Source: Clostridia bacterium
GTDB taxonomy: Bacteria > Bacillota > Clostridia > Peptostreptococcales > JAAYPU01
Direction of reading: 5' to 3'
DNA: 47,810 nt
Assembly: GCA_016278615.1 (NCBI GenBank)
Contig: JADQBM010000094.1
Location: forward strand, 1-47,810
The notes under the pieces were generated by a model. The model made no database searches, was not told where the DNA came from, and saw nothing but the letters and a program-made list of their open reading frames with translations. Positions 8,165 through 16,615 of this stretch are shown here, piece by piece. Both the position numbers and the translations under genes were made by a program. Numbering within the stretch: the stretch's first letter is position 1; every line of letters begins with the position of its first letter.

Positions 8165-9242
8165 ATTCGCGTCTCCTTTCCAGCAAATCAAAGAATGCCT
8201 CTACTCTTGTTATAAACCCTGCTTCACCTGTCATTTCATCTATAATTAGAGTCATTATAGGAAAATCTTTATCCTTGGATATGGATTGTAATATTACTTT
8301 TGAAACGATTTCTGGCATACATCCCATAGGAAATAATTGTATTGCACCATCTGACTTTTCTTTACTGGCTAAAAGCGCTTCCCCTACGCACTCTCTTCCA
8401 TGCCCACCGATATAATAGGGCAAATACTCGCGAGATGCTCTTCTAATTCTTATTGAATTTAATTTTATGGGTCTAAGTACTGCATCCATCAGCCACCAGT
8501 CTATGGATAAACTTTTTTTGATGCTTATCCCATAATCCATCAACTTGTTTTGAATATACAGATTTGAAAAAGGTTCAATAACAGTGTAAATTTCTCCTAT
8601 AATTGTTATGGTAATTGGGTTTTTTGTCTTATCAATTGGTATTTTATTGATTTTCTGATTATAAAACTTCAAAATATTTAAAGCCCTATCCGGGTTATTT
8701 GTTTGAATCACTTCATTTTTACACGCATTTAAAATTTCTTTATGTTCTCCTTTATTAATTTCATATCCACATCTAAAAAGAGCTTTTTTTTCTATGTTTT
8801 CTATTAGTCTAATGGCTATTAGGGTTTTACCTAAGGCTTTCCACTTTTCCATCTTACTTTTTGGGCTTTGTCGGGATATTTTATTAACCCTATTTTTAAA
8901 CGCCTCTTTCCCAATTTCTTTTGGTTTCTCAAGAACGATAAAATCCAAATCATATCCCAAGTTGCTTAATATATCTTTTTGCAATTCACAATATTCTCCA
9001 AACCTACACGGGCCGTTGCTCCCAATTAAAGCGATTGTATCTGCACCGTTTTTTATGCTTTGTATATAGTTACCCATCATTATTTTGAAGGGAAGGCATA
9101 TTTCTTCAGGAGAATATAAGGTTCCAATTTCAAGTGCCTCATTGCTATTGATGGGTGGTATTACATAATCTATTCCCAATCCATCAAACAGAATCTTAAT
9201 GGGTATATAAGTGTTTCCGAAATGAGGAAATGTTATCTTCAG
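8145..9242 (-). CDS. Acyl-CoA dehydratase activase-related protein (COG3581 type), CTG start likely
   Basis: This is the second piece of a split activase system; in other bacteria these parts are fused with the ATPase into one very long protein. Conserved stretches are YSPEEICLPFKI, GSNGPCRFGEYCELQ, YIGGHGRECVGEA and FPMGCMPEI, whose Cys residues could hold Fe-S clusters. The first ATG (9179) removes about 21 residues. Upstream codons still read KITFPHFGNTYIPIK, which is the family N-terminus. In that frame the only option is CTG at 9242, directly after an in-frame TAA and nine bases after AAAGGA. I therefore place the start there (365 residues). The gene overlaps its upstream neighbour by 47 bases. 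Confidence 0.8.
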   Translation of the reverse strand: MKITFPHFGNTYIPIKILFDGLGIDYVIPPINSNEALEIGTLYSPEEICLPFKIMMGNYIQSIKNGADTIALIGSNGPCRFGEYCELQKDILSNLGYDLDFIVLEKPKEIGKEAFKNRVNKISRQSPKSKMEKWKALGKTLIAIRLIENIEKKALFRCGYEINKGEHKEILNACKNEVIQTNNPDRALNILKFYNQKINKIPIDKTKNPITITIIGEIYTVIEPFSNLYIQNKLMDYGISIKKSLSIDWWLMDAVLRPIKLNSIRIRRASREYLPYYIGGHGRECVGEALLASKEKSDGAIQLFPMGCMPEIVSKVILQSISKDKDFPIMTLIIDEMTGEAGFITRVEAFFDLLERRREYALSRS

Positions 9243-10137
9243 TTAAATCATTCCTTTCTATCAGCATGCTAATAAAAGCTTCAATTCTTGTATCCATCCC
9301 TGCTTCTCCAGTATGTTCATCGATTTTCAGTACTAAAAAGGGGAAATCTTTTACCCTGTTTTTAATGAGTTCAATGGATACAGAATCAATTCCACACCCA
9401 AATGAGGAAACATATATGATGCCATTGGCATTGTAGTTTTTGTAAATATTCATGCAAAAACCATAGGAATTTTTTGTAAAATCCCAAAAAGGCTTTTTAA
9501 ATAAGGGCTCCCATTGATCCTTAAAAGGCTCTTTTGAAAGTACTTCTTCAGTTATAACCCCTACACCCATATTGTTTAGTTTTTTAATGATATTCATGTT
9601 AAAAAAAGAATCATGTATGCAGTAGGGATGCCCCACTAAAGCTATTTTATTATCATACTGTTCATCTTCTATTCCAAGAGAATAGGCTTCTTGAGCTCGT
9701 ACTGCTTTTTTATAGGCTTGACGAATTTTATTATTACTATTGGTTATATTTTTTCCAAGTCCAAGAACCCATTTTTCAAGTTTCTTTTTCGAATCCATAT
9801 AGATGGGATTATATGTTATAACAGGTATATTTGAAATGCTATTAGCAATCATTTCTGGAAGACCGCAAAATTTAGGGCAGATAAATTCCCCTCCCTTTTC
9901 TTTTATTATTCTGGGAATGATCATTAAATCGCATTTATCTGCTATAGATGCCACATGGCCATGATATATTTTAATGGGTAAACAAGCTTCATCAATACAA
10001 CATTTAACCCCTAAATTAAGAATTTCTTTGTTGGTTTTTTCAGAAAGTACTATTTCAGCATCCAATTCATCTAAAAATGTCAATATAAAAGGGTGATATC
10101 TAAAATACAATAGCCCTCTTGGCACACCGACTTTTAT
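9196..10137 (-). CDS. DUF2229-type activase-related protein (COG3580 type), ATA start likely
   Basis: This is the first gene of the three-part split activase. It has the DUF2229 signature: PRGLLYFRYHP at the N-terminus, DEACLPIKIYHGH, then CPKFCGLPEM. Later come GHPYCIHD, SSFGCGIDSV and DEHTGEAGMDTRIEAF. These Cys-rich boxes resemble those of dehydratase-type Fe-S proteins. The first conventional codon is GTG at 10125, but AGGAGG lies 19 bases away from it. The codon seven bases after AGGAGG is ATA at 10137, giving (M)KVGVPRGLLYF, which fits the family start exactly. I give the ATA start as the likely one. The role, in support of a radical dehydratase activator, is inferred from the family. 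Confidence 0.8.
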   Translation of the reverse strand: MKVGVPRGLLYFRYHPFILTFLDELDAEIVLSEKTNKEILNLGVKCCIDEACLPIKIYHGHVASIADKCDLMIIPRIIKEKGGEFICPKFCGLPEMIANSISNIPVITYNPIYMDSKKKLEKWVLGLGKNITNSNNKIRQAYKKAVRAQEAYSLGIEDEQYDNKIALVGHPYCIHDSFFNMNIIKKLNNMGVGVITEEVLSKEPFKDQWEPLFKKPFWDFTKNSYGFCMNIYKNYNANGIIYVSSFGCGIDSVSIELIKNRVKDFPFLVLKIDEHTGEAGMDTRIEAFISMLIERNDLTEDNISSFRKHLYTH

Positions 10138-10227
10138 ACAACCACCTCCTAAAATACTTGAACTTCAATTATTATTACCTTTTGCCAAAAAAAATATCCC
10201 GTAACTAAGATTCTTGTAGTTGTACTC

Positions 10228-11124
10228 TTACTCTGAATCTACTACAATAGATTCCCCATAAACCTTTTGACTAAAGAGATTCTCTGCTTCTTGAATACTC
10301 AATCCCATAATATTAAGCTTATTGATATCGCTTTCACCAATTTTCTTTTGAGAAAGAAGATATAAATAATGAATTGCTTGGGGCTTATAACCCAATAGCC
10401 TGGCACAAACTGAGTCGGTTCCTACGGGATTATTTCCGCATATAACAATGCCTGTATGCTTCGGAATTCCTTTTGTAGGCCCTGTGCCGACCATGGCAGG
10501 ATTTGCACTTACTACAGATAAATGAATAGGCACTTTTTCTGCCATGGCACAGATGAAACCATGTAAATCCTCATGAATCCCTAAATTTTTCTTTGGTGTC
10601 CCCTGCTCTTCTGCGGAGGGCCAGGTTAAAGCCATATTTTTTATTGCCCCAGACATAGTGGCTTCTTCATGAAATTTTAATTGGGTGAAGGAAATATAAA
10701 TTGTCATTTCTTTCATGATCTGATTTACTTTTATTTTATTAGGTCTAGAATGATTTAACTCCATATCTATATAGGGACCCGTATTAAAATCTACGAATTC
10801 AAATCCTTCTTCCTTAATAATTCGATCATAACCTAATGCCTTCATAACGCCAGGAGTATCTCCATTTCCAGATCCAGAGGCTACAATCATTCTCTTAGGT
10901 TTTTTCTTTTTTATCCATTGCAACATAAAGCTAAAAGTATCCGTTCCCACTGTGACTCCTGAAGACGAACTGGGCTTTTTAGAATTTACCCAGTTTGGAG
11001 ATATAACAACTGTGGATGAATTTTGAATTAGCTCATCTGCCTTTATTAATTCCAATCCTTGTGATACGGCTATTCTTTCATTTTCATTGGCCATAATGGC
11101 AATGTCTTTATTTTTATATTCCAT
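10228..11124 (-). CDS. DUF362-domain protein
   Basis: This 298-residue cytoplasmic protein matches the DUF362 family. There is an N-terminal Rossmann-like part, then IVASGSGNGDTPGVMKALGYD (about residues 80-100), KFHEEATMSGAIKNM (about 149-163), and an aspartate-bearing NNPVGTDSVCARLLGY near the end. DUF362 is often joined to ferredoxin domains; this copy has none. The biochemical role is unknown. It lies 90 bases upstream of the split activase genes and reads in the same direction, so it is probably co-transcribed. Some DUF362 proteins take part in Fe-S or iron-dependent redox modules, which would fit the setting. Confidence 0.8.
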   Translation of the reverse strand: MEYKNKDIAIMANENERIAVSQGLELIKADELIQNSSTVVISPNWVNSKKPSSSSGVTVGTDTFSFMLQWIKKKKPKRMIVASGSGNGDTPGVMKALGYDRIIKEEGFEFVDFNTGPYIDMELNHSRPNKIKVNQIMKEMTIYISFTQLKFHEEATMSGAIKNMALTWPSAEEQGTPKKNLGIHEDLHGFICAMAEKVPIHLSVVSANPAMVGTGPTKGIPKHTGIVICGNNPVGTDSVCARLLGYKPQAIHYLYLLSQKKIGESDINKLNIMGLSIQEAENLFSQKVYGESIVVDSE

Positions 11125-11338
11125 AAATTAAAAACACCTCATTTATATTTCTCTTATGATATAAGTGTATCCACAATCCTTTATGTTATTTATTTCCCTT
11201 GATTATTTAGAGCACTTTTTATTTGACTAAATTTTTACCAAATTTATACTTATCTTTGATATTTTTTTAGTATAATGGCAGAATTACGTATTAGATTGGC
11301 TAATAGATTAATAAATAGAATGGCAAGGATGGTGAAAA

Positions 11339-12391
11339 ATGCTTAGTAATGAATTAACCACAACACCTGACATTAATGACTTATTGGACAAAGTTCAACT
11401 ACTTCTTAACAACATTTCCGAAGTAGAAAATCAAAACACAGAAACCATTAACATTTTTAAGGAACATTTCACAAATATCAACGTATCATTCAGTGATATT
11501 TCATCTAGCATTGAAGCATTAAATAAAAAATCAGGAATCATAGATGATATCGTTGATGTCATTAGTTCTGTTGCACGCCAAACCAATCTCTTGGCAATCA
11601 ATGCTGCAATTGAAGCTGCACGAGCTGGACAACATGGGCGCACCTTTGCAGTAGTAGCTGAAGAAGTAAAAAAATTATCTGTTCAAACTTCAAATTCAGC
11701 AGTTAATATTAAAAAAATCGTGGATGAGATTCAATCCGAAATTTCTGTAGCAAAAAATAATATGGATTCAATTGAAAGCTCCTTCGGTCAGATAAACTTC
11801 AAAAATAGAGACTTGAAAAAGGATTTGGGAATTGATACAAAGAGTATAGAAAAATCTGTAGAACAATTGAATCTGCAAGTTAAAAAAAGCTTTAATTTTC
11901 AAAATTCACGTTCAAATCCAAAAAAGTATTATAATGAAATTCAAAATGTTATTGAAAGAATCTCTGAAAACACATTAAAAACAAACACAAATCTATTTGG
12001 GGTGTATTTTCAAATAAACCCTGAATTGTTAACACATTTACAGTCAGATGATCTTGGAGTAGGCATTTATTCTTTCTGGGAAAATGAAAAAGTATCCAAC
12101 CAAAAATCTCTCTATCTTAAAGATTTTACACCTTCTAACTCTTATATGTTCTGGTATTATAACCCCATTAATGCCCGCAAAGGCGTTTGGAGTAATATCT
12201 ATTTTGATCCTTATTCCAACAAAGAACTAATTTCATTTTCTTTGCCTTTATATATAGAAAACCAATTTATTGGTGTAAGTGGTGCAGACATCGATTATGA
12301 ATATTTCCGTAAAATGTCACAATCTGCATCCATGAACGATCTTAAAGAAAGCATAAACTTGCTTTCAAAATACGCATTAATAGAGGACTAA
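11339..12391 (+). CDS. Soluble chemoreceptor-like protein with C-terminal PDC/Cache-like sensor (copy 1)
   Basis: This 350-residue protein has no membrane segment. Residues about 15-180 form a short methyl-accepting-chemotaxis coiled-coil hairpin. Its tip carries [19 protein letters not shown] (79-97) and [14 protein letters not shown] (100-113), the CheA/CheW contact region. Residues about 205-322 read like the ligand-binding core of a PDC/Cache sensor: [26 protein letters not shown], the [15 protein letters not shown] strand pair and [14 protein letters not shown]. The order is the reverse of a normal chemoreceptor, and the sensor would be in the cytoplasm. A close paralogue follows at 12605. 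The start ATG follows AAGGATGGTG. Confidence 0.85.
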   Translation: MLSNELTTTPDINDLLDKVQLLLNNISEVENQNTETINIFKEHFTNINVSFSDISSSIEALNKKSGIIDDIVDVISSVARQTNLLAINAAIEAARAGQHGRTFAVVAEEVKKLSVQTSNSAVNIKKIVDEIQSEISVAKNNMDSIESSFGQINFKNRDLKKDLGIDTKSIEKSVEQLNLQVKKSFNFQNSRSNPKKYYNEIQNVIERISENTLKTNTNLFGVYFQINPELLTHLQSDDLGVGIYSFWENEKVSNQKSLYLKDFTPSNSYMFWYYNPINARKGVWSNIYFDPYSNKELISFSLPLYIENQFIGVSGADIDYEYFRKMSQSASMNDLKESINLLSKYALIED

Positions 12392-12415
12392 ATACAAAGA
12401 ATCAATTTTACAAAG

Positions 12416-12446
12416 AAAAAATCCTTTAAATAAAAAGGATTTTTTT
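12416..12446 (+). terminator. Rho-independent terminator after chemoreceptor copy 1
   Basis: AAAAAATCCTTT pairs with AAAGGATTTTTT around a short A-rich loop and ends in a T-run. The two paralogues are therefore separate transcripts or only partly read through. Confidence 0.8.
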
Positions 12447-12604
12447 GTATGGGATCTTTCGAAAAAGAATAACAAAGGGCATTGTAGCAAATAAATTTTC
12501 TAAATATTTCGACATAATAAATCATTTTTCAAACATCCTTTAAAACATCTGTCCTCTAAAATGAGAACAAAGTTGTTAAATATAAAAAAAGGGGTGAATC
12601 GAAA

Positions 12605-13645
12605 TTGACTAATGATGTTAAAGTAGAAGAAATTAATGAATTATTGAAAAAAATAAAAGTACTCATTGATAGTTTAGGTGATATGGGGGACCAAAATATA
12701 GATATGATCAATGTTTTTAAGCAACATTTTTCTGAAATTGATACAGTTTTCTCTGAAATATCCTCCAGTATTCAGTCGTTACACAATAAGTCAGGCATCG
12801 TTGATAATATCACGGATGTTATCAGCTCAGTCGCCAGACAAACCAATTTACTCGCAATCAACGCCTCTATTGAAGCTGCACGTGCTGGCGAGCATGGCCG
12901 TACTTTTGCAGTAGTAGCAGATGAAGTAAAGAAATTATCTGTACAAACATCTAATTCCGCAATTGATATTAAAAAAACTGTTGACGAAATACAATTAGAA
13001 ATCAGTTCTGCTAAAAATAATATAGAAATAATTGGCAGTTCCTTTGGACAACTAAGCTTTCAAAGCAAAGATCTTCAGAAAGATTTGGGGTTATATGGCA
13101 AAGAAATGGAACGTTCGGTTTCAGACATGCTTAATAAAATAGAAAAAGTTTATTCTTCACATCACTTTTCTTCAGATGTAAATACATCCTTCAATCAGTT
13201 TCAAAATTCAATCGATCAAGTTTCTGAAACCATAATAAAATCCAACACAAACCTCCTTGGGGTCTATTTTCAAACCAACCCACAGCTTCTTAACCATTTA
13301 AAGCCCCATGATCTTGGAATAGGTGTTTATTCTTTTTGGGAGAACGGTAGAATAGAAAAAATGAAGGCTTTGCGCATCAAGGATTTCACCCCTTCCAACT
13401 CTTATATGGCTTGGTACTATAATCCGGCCAATGCACGCAAAGGTCTCTGGAGCAGCATCCATTATGATTCCTACTCCAAAAAAGAACTCATATCTTATGG
13501 CTGTCCTTTATATAAAAACTCCCAATTAATCGGTGTCGGCGGAGCAGATATTGATTATGAATATTTTAGAAAAATGTCACAAAAGGAACTTATGAATGAT
13601 ATTACTGAAAATATAAATCTACTTTCTAAATATGGAATGGATTAA
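12605..13645 (+). CDS. Soluble chemoreceptor-like protein with C-terminal PDC/Cache-like sensor (copy 2)
   Basis: This 346-residue paralogue of the preceding gene has the same build: no membrane segment, an MCP hairpin with tip [20 protein letters not shown], then a C-terminal PDC-like sensor with [19 protein letters not shown] and [14 protein letters not shown]. The tip and sensor are very alike in the two copies. The linker (about residues 140-200) and part of the ligand face (the GCPLYKNSQ region against SLPLYIENQ) differ, which suggests different ligands. The start is TTG, seven bases after GGGGTGA. A clear terminator follows at 13688. It may feed a cytosolic CheA/CheW array, but no che genes are in the window. 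Confidence 0.85.
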   Translation: MTNDVKVEEINELLKKIKVLIDSLGDMGDQNIDMINVFKQHFSEIDTVFSEISSSIQSLHNKSGIVDNITDVISSVARQTNLLAINASIEAARAGEHGRTFAVVADEVKKLSVQTSNSAIDIKKTVDEIQLEISSAKNNIEIIGSSFGQLSFQSKDLQKDLGLYGKEMERSVSDMLNKIEKVYSSHHFSSDVNTSFNQFQNSIDQVSETIIKSNTNLLGVYFQTNPQLLNHLKPHDLGIGVYSFWENGRIEKMKALRIKDFTPSNSYMAWYYNPANARKGLWSSIHYDSYSKKELISYGCPLYKNSQLIGVGGADIDYEYFRKMSQKELMNDITENINLLSKYGMD

Positions 13646-13687
13646 AAAATACCTTTAGTTATATTATAAGCTTTTCAAAATAATCTC

Positions 13688-13720
13688 GAACCACCGCATT
13701 AAACACGGTGGTTCTTTATT
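13688..13720 (+). terminator. Terminator after chemoreceptor copy 2
   Basis: GAACCACCG (13688-13696) pairs perfectly with CGGTGGTTC (13706-13714), followed by TTTATTTTA. Confidence 0.85.
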
Positions 13721-13730
13721 TTACCTTTTT

Positions 13731-13763
13731 CTTAAGAAAACTTTAAGATTTCTTAACTATAAT
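13731..13763 (+). promoter_or_regulatory. Response-regulator-type promoter of the efflux adaptor gene
   Basis: TTAAG/TTAAC boxes start at 13732, 13743 and 13753, one helical turn apart. They are followed at once by a consensus -10 TATAAT (13758-13763). There is no good -35, so an OmpR-type activator is likely. No response regulator gene is nearby. Confidence 0.55.
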
Positions 13764-13817
13764 AGACACTGAATACAAACAAAGATTTTGAATCAATCTA
13801 AAAAGGAGTTGAATCTT

Positions 13818-15380
13818 GTGAAAACAGGTTTTCAGAATATCACTAAAAGGATCAAAAAATTAGGAAAGAAAAAAATAATTATTGCGTTATTTGTATGTGC
13901 TTTAATAATTATGACAAGTGTGGGAGTAAAAATTACCAAAAGTAATGCCAACGCAGAATCTCTTACATATCTGGCAACCGAAGTAACTAAGGGAAATATT
14001 AGTGTCAGTATAAACAGCAGTGGCACCTTAGAAGCCAGCAAACGCGCTGAAATCAAAACTATCAATGATTCTACAGTAGATACCATAGCTGTCTCAGAAG
14101 GCGATATAGTTGAAAAGGGCGATGTTCTGATGACACTCTCTAATGACACTCAAAATACTGACTTAGAAATCCAAAAACTAAATTACCAGTCTGCTCTCAA
14201 TGATTTGCAAAATCTAAAAGAGACCTTATCCAGTTTAAAGGTATATGCACCTATTTCTGGTAACGCCCATCTTTCATTTAGCTCAATTGGTGGCACACTC
14301 GGCAATGGGTCAACATTTGCGGAAATTACCAATGGAAATAAAATGGAAATGAGTGCCCCCTTTAACCCTGCAGTCATAAAAAGTATTTCAGTTGGTGACC
14401 CTGCACAGGTGCTTTTAACCGGATATTATCAGAATATTTCAGGGATTGTAACAGAAGTTGGAACAACTGCAAAACCTTACGCTGAGGGTGCCTTATACTA
14501 CGAAGTCACCATTGAAATAGAAAATCCTGGTGCACTCACTGAATCGGATACAGGTACCGCAACGGTCAAAAATAACAGTGGTAGTTTTGTGGCCATAGAT
14601 ACAGCATCACTATCGTCTAAAGCAGGCAGTACCATTCGTTTCGATACATCCGCACAATTAGATAAGCTTCATATTTCTCATGGCGACTACGTCAATAAAG
14701 GAGATTTAATAGCTGAGTTTTCCAGCGATTCATTGGAAAGCCAAATATTAAATCAAGAGATAGCAGTAACTCAAAAAGAGCTTCAATATAACCAAGAATT
14801 AGAAAATTCAATACTTCAATCTCCTATTTCTGGAACAGTATTAAGCGTTAACTTTCAGGAAGGTGACAGTGTGGAAAATAATGAAACTGCTTTTGTCATT
14901 TCTGACATTGATGTGCTACAAGTCATCGTACCTATTGATGAATATGACATACAAAATGTATTTGAAGGTCAAACAGCTGTGGTAACAACACAGGCTTATC
15001 CTGACAAAAAGTATACAGCAGAAGTCATTAAAGTTGGCTTAGAAGGTGTTGCCAGCAGTGGCGTCAGCACATTTGATGTCACCTTATCTCTTAAAACAAA
15101 TGACGGCTTAAGACCTGGAATGAATGTCAATGCCGAAATTATTCTAGATTCTAAAGAAAATGTTTTACTTCTTCCCATAGAAGCAGTCAGTAAAAGAGGC
15201 CCTCAATATGTCGCTCTTAAAAAAGAGAATAGTGAGTATGTTGAACTAAGCGTTGGTTTGATATCAGATAGTTTTGTAGAAATAATTGAAGGGCTGCAAG
15301 AAGGAGATATTGTTCAATATGCTGCTGACTTAGGATCCGGCACAACTGATCAGCTATCAAACTCACAGCCTTTAATTTAA
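13818..15380 (+). CDS. Membrane fusion (HlyD/YknX-type) efflux adaptor
   Basis: This 520-residue protein has one N-terminal membrane helix (about residues 20-38) and an extracellular adaptor body. Two lipoyl-like halves are visible: the first around VSEGDIVEKGDVLMTLSND, the second around ISHGDYVNKGDLIAEFSSD and SPISGTVLSVNFQEGDSVEN. After these come the beta-barrel and membrane-proximal parts (TAEVIKVG, GLRPGMNVNAEIIL). It is longer than the usual adaptor of about 400 residues because the first half seems partly duplicated. Such proteins link an ABC exporter to the envelope, yet no ATPase or permease gene follows. The start is GTG, nine bases after AAAAGGAG. The last few residues are encoded by DNA that, in another frame, reads as histidine-kinase sequence, suggesting a deletion junction. 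Confidence 0.82.
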   Translation: MKTGFQNITKRIKKLGKKKIIIALFVCALIIMTSVGVKITKSNANAESLTYLATEVTKGNISVSINSSGTLEASKRAEIKTINDSTVDTIAVSEGDIVEKGDVLMTLSNDTQNTDLEIQKLNYQSALNDLQNLKETLSSLKVYAPISGNAHLSFSSIGGTLGNGSTFAEITNGNKMEMSAPFNPAVIKSISVGDPAQVLLTGYYQNISGIVTEVGTTAKPYAEGALYYEVTIEIENPGALTESDTGTATVKNNSGSFVAIDTASLSSKAGSTIRFDTSAQLDKLHISHGDYVNKGDLIAEFSSDSLESQILNQEIAVTQKELQYNQELENSILQSPISGTVLSVNFQEGDSVENNETAFVISDIDVLQVIVPIDEYDIQNVFEGQTAVVTTQAYPDKKYTAEVIKVGLEGVASSGVSTFDVTLSLKTNDGLRPGMNVNAEIILDSKENVLLLPIEAVSKRGPQYVALKKENSEYVELSVGLISDSFVEIIEGLQEGDIVQYAADLGSGTTDQLSNSQPLI

Positions 15381-15385
15381 TTATC

Positions 15386-16615
15386 TTGACCCTATTTTTC
15401 ATGGTCTTTTCAAGCTTCGTTTATTTTCAAATAGATCGTATTATGAGAACATCATCCGAAATGGCTATAATAGGCTTATCAAAGCAGGTCAAAACGCTGT
15501 ATGGACTTCCTCAACTCCGAGAATTTCATATGCTCAGGGATACTGATTCGTTAAAAGCAGGCCCTCGAATAAAACCAGAAAATCTATTGATTATTCTTCG
15601 TGATACTTCTTTGAATATAACGACTTCCAATACAAATGACCCTGAACTGATAGAGCATTCTTCCAAAGAAATTGACAGATTGTTTGAAAGTGAAAAAGAT
15701 GATATTTTTTCTCAAGTCTCCATTGACGGTGAACCCTACAGAATCTATACAGCATACTTTTTTTCCAGAAATGGAGAGTGGGGCATCCTACAAATATGTC
15801 AAAGTATTGAAATAGAAAAAATAGTATTAAGCAAATTATTAGGGATATTATTATTACTTGGCTTCACCAGCATTGCTATTTTAGCTTTAATTAGCTGGAT
15901 GCTTGCAAAGAAATCATTAGAACCTATTAAGGAATCATGGGAACAGCAAAAAAGGTTTATTGCCGACGCATCTCATGAGCTTCGAACGCCCTTAACAGTT
16001 ATGAAAGCTAACTTAGAAATTCCTTTGCAGGAGAAAAATGGGACCATATCCGATAATTATGTTTGGATAAAGAATGCCTATGATGAAACGGATAATATGA
16101 GCAGAATTGTAAATACATTATTGGAATTAACTCAGATTGACTCAGGACAAAAAATAATAGAGAAAAGAAGAATTAATATCAGCGAATTAGCAGAAAAATC
16201 TACATCTAGCATCATACCTTTATCTAATGAAAAGAAAATAAAAATTGTACAGGATTTTGAAGAAGAATTATTTATTATGGGAGATGCGCAAAAGCTAAAA
16301 CAGCTCATGATTATCCTCTTAGATAATGCCCTCAAATATACTAAAGAAGGATATATTGACATATCTTTAAAGAAGAATAACTCAAGCATTCTATTACAGG
16401 TATCTGATACAGGGATAGGAATTTCCCAAGAAGATAAAAAACATATATTTGAGAGATTTTACCGCGCGGATAAAACACGTTCTAGGGTGCAAGGAAGCCT
16501 TGGGTTGGGATTAAGCATAGCAAAATGGATCGTAGATGAGCATAACGGTAAATTAGAAGTTGAAAGTGAAGTCAATAAAGGAAGTGTTTTTAGGGTTATT
16601 TTCCCTATTAATTAA
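15386..16615 (+). CDS. Orphan sensor histidine kinase, probably lacking its original 5' end
   Basis: This 409-residue frame has two membrane helices (about 3-17 and 150-172) around an extracellular sensor of about 130 residues. HisKA follows (DASHELRTPLTVM, phospho-His in SHELR), then HATPase_c (DNALKYT, SDTGIGI, GLGLSIAKWI). There is no HAMP domain. The first usable start is TTG at 15386 with no ribosome site. The frame stays open upstream to 15350 and reads AIKLTAFNLIIL, typical of a kinase N-terminus leading into the first helix, but it meets a TGA at 15347. The gene probably lost its start in a deletion and may be translated by coupling to the adaptor gene, if at all. The C-terminus overlaps the convergent UbiA gene by 8 bases. 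Confidence 0.75.
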   Translation: MTLFFMVFSSFVYFQIDRIMRTSSEMAIIGLSKQVKTLYGLPQLREFHMLRDTDSLKAGPRIKPENLLIILRDTSLNITTSNTNDPELIEHSSKEIDRLFESEKDDIFSQVSIDGEPYRIYTAYFFSRNGEWGILQICQSIEIEKIVLSKLLGILLLLGFTSIAILALISWMLAKKSLEPIKESWEQQKRFIADASHELRTPLTVMKANLEIPLQEKNGTISDNYVWIKNAYDETDNMSRIVNTLLELTQIDSGQKIIEKRRINISELAEKSTSSIIPLSNEKKIKIVQDFEEELFIMGDAQKLKQLMIILLDNALKYTKEGYIDISLKKNNSSILLQVSDTGIGISQEDKKHIFERFYRADKTRSRVQGSLGLGLSIAKWIVDEHNGKLEVESEVNKGSVFRVIFPIN

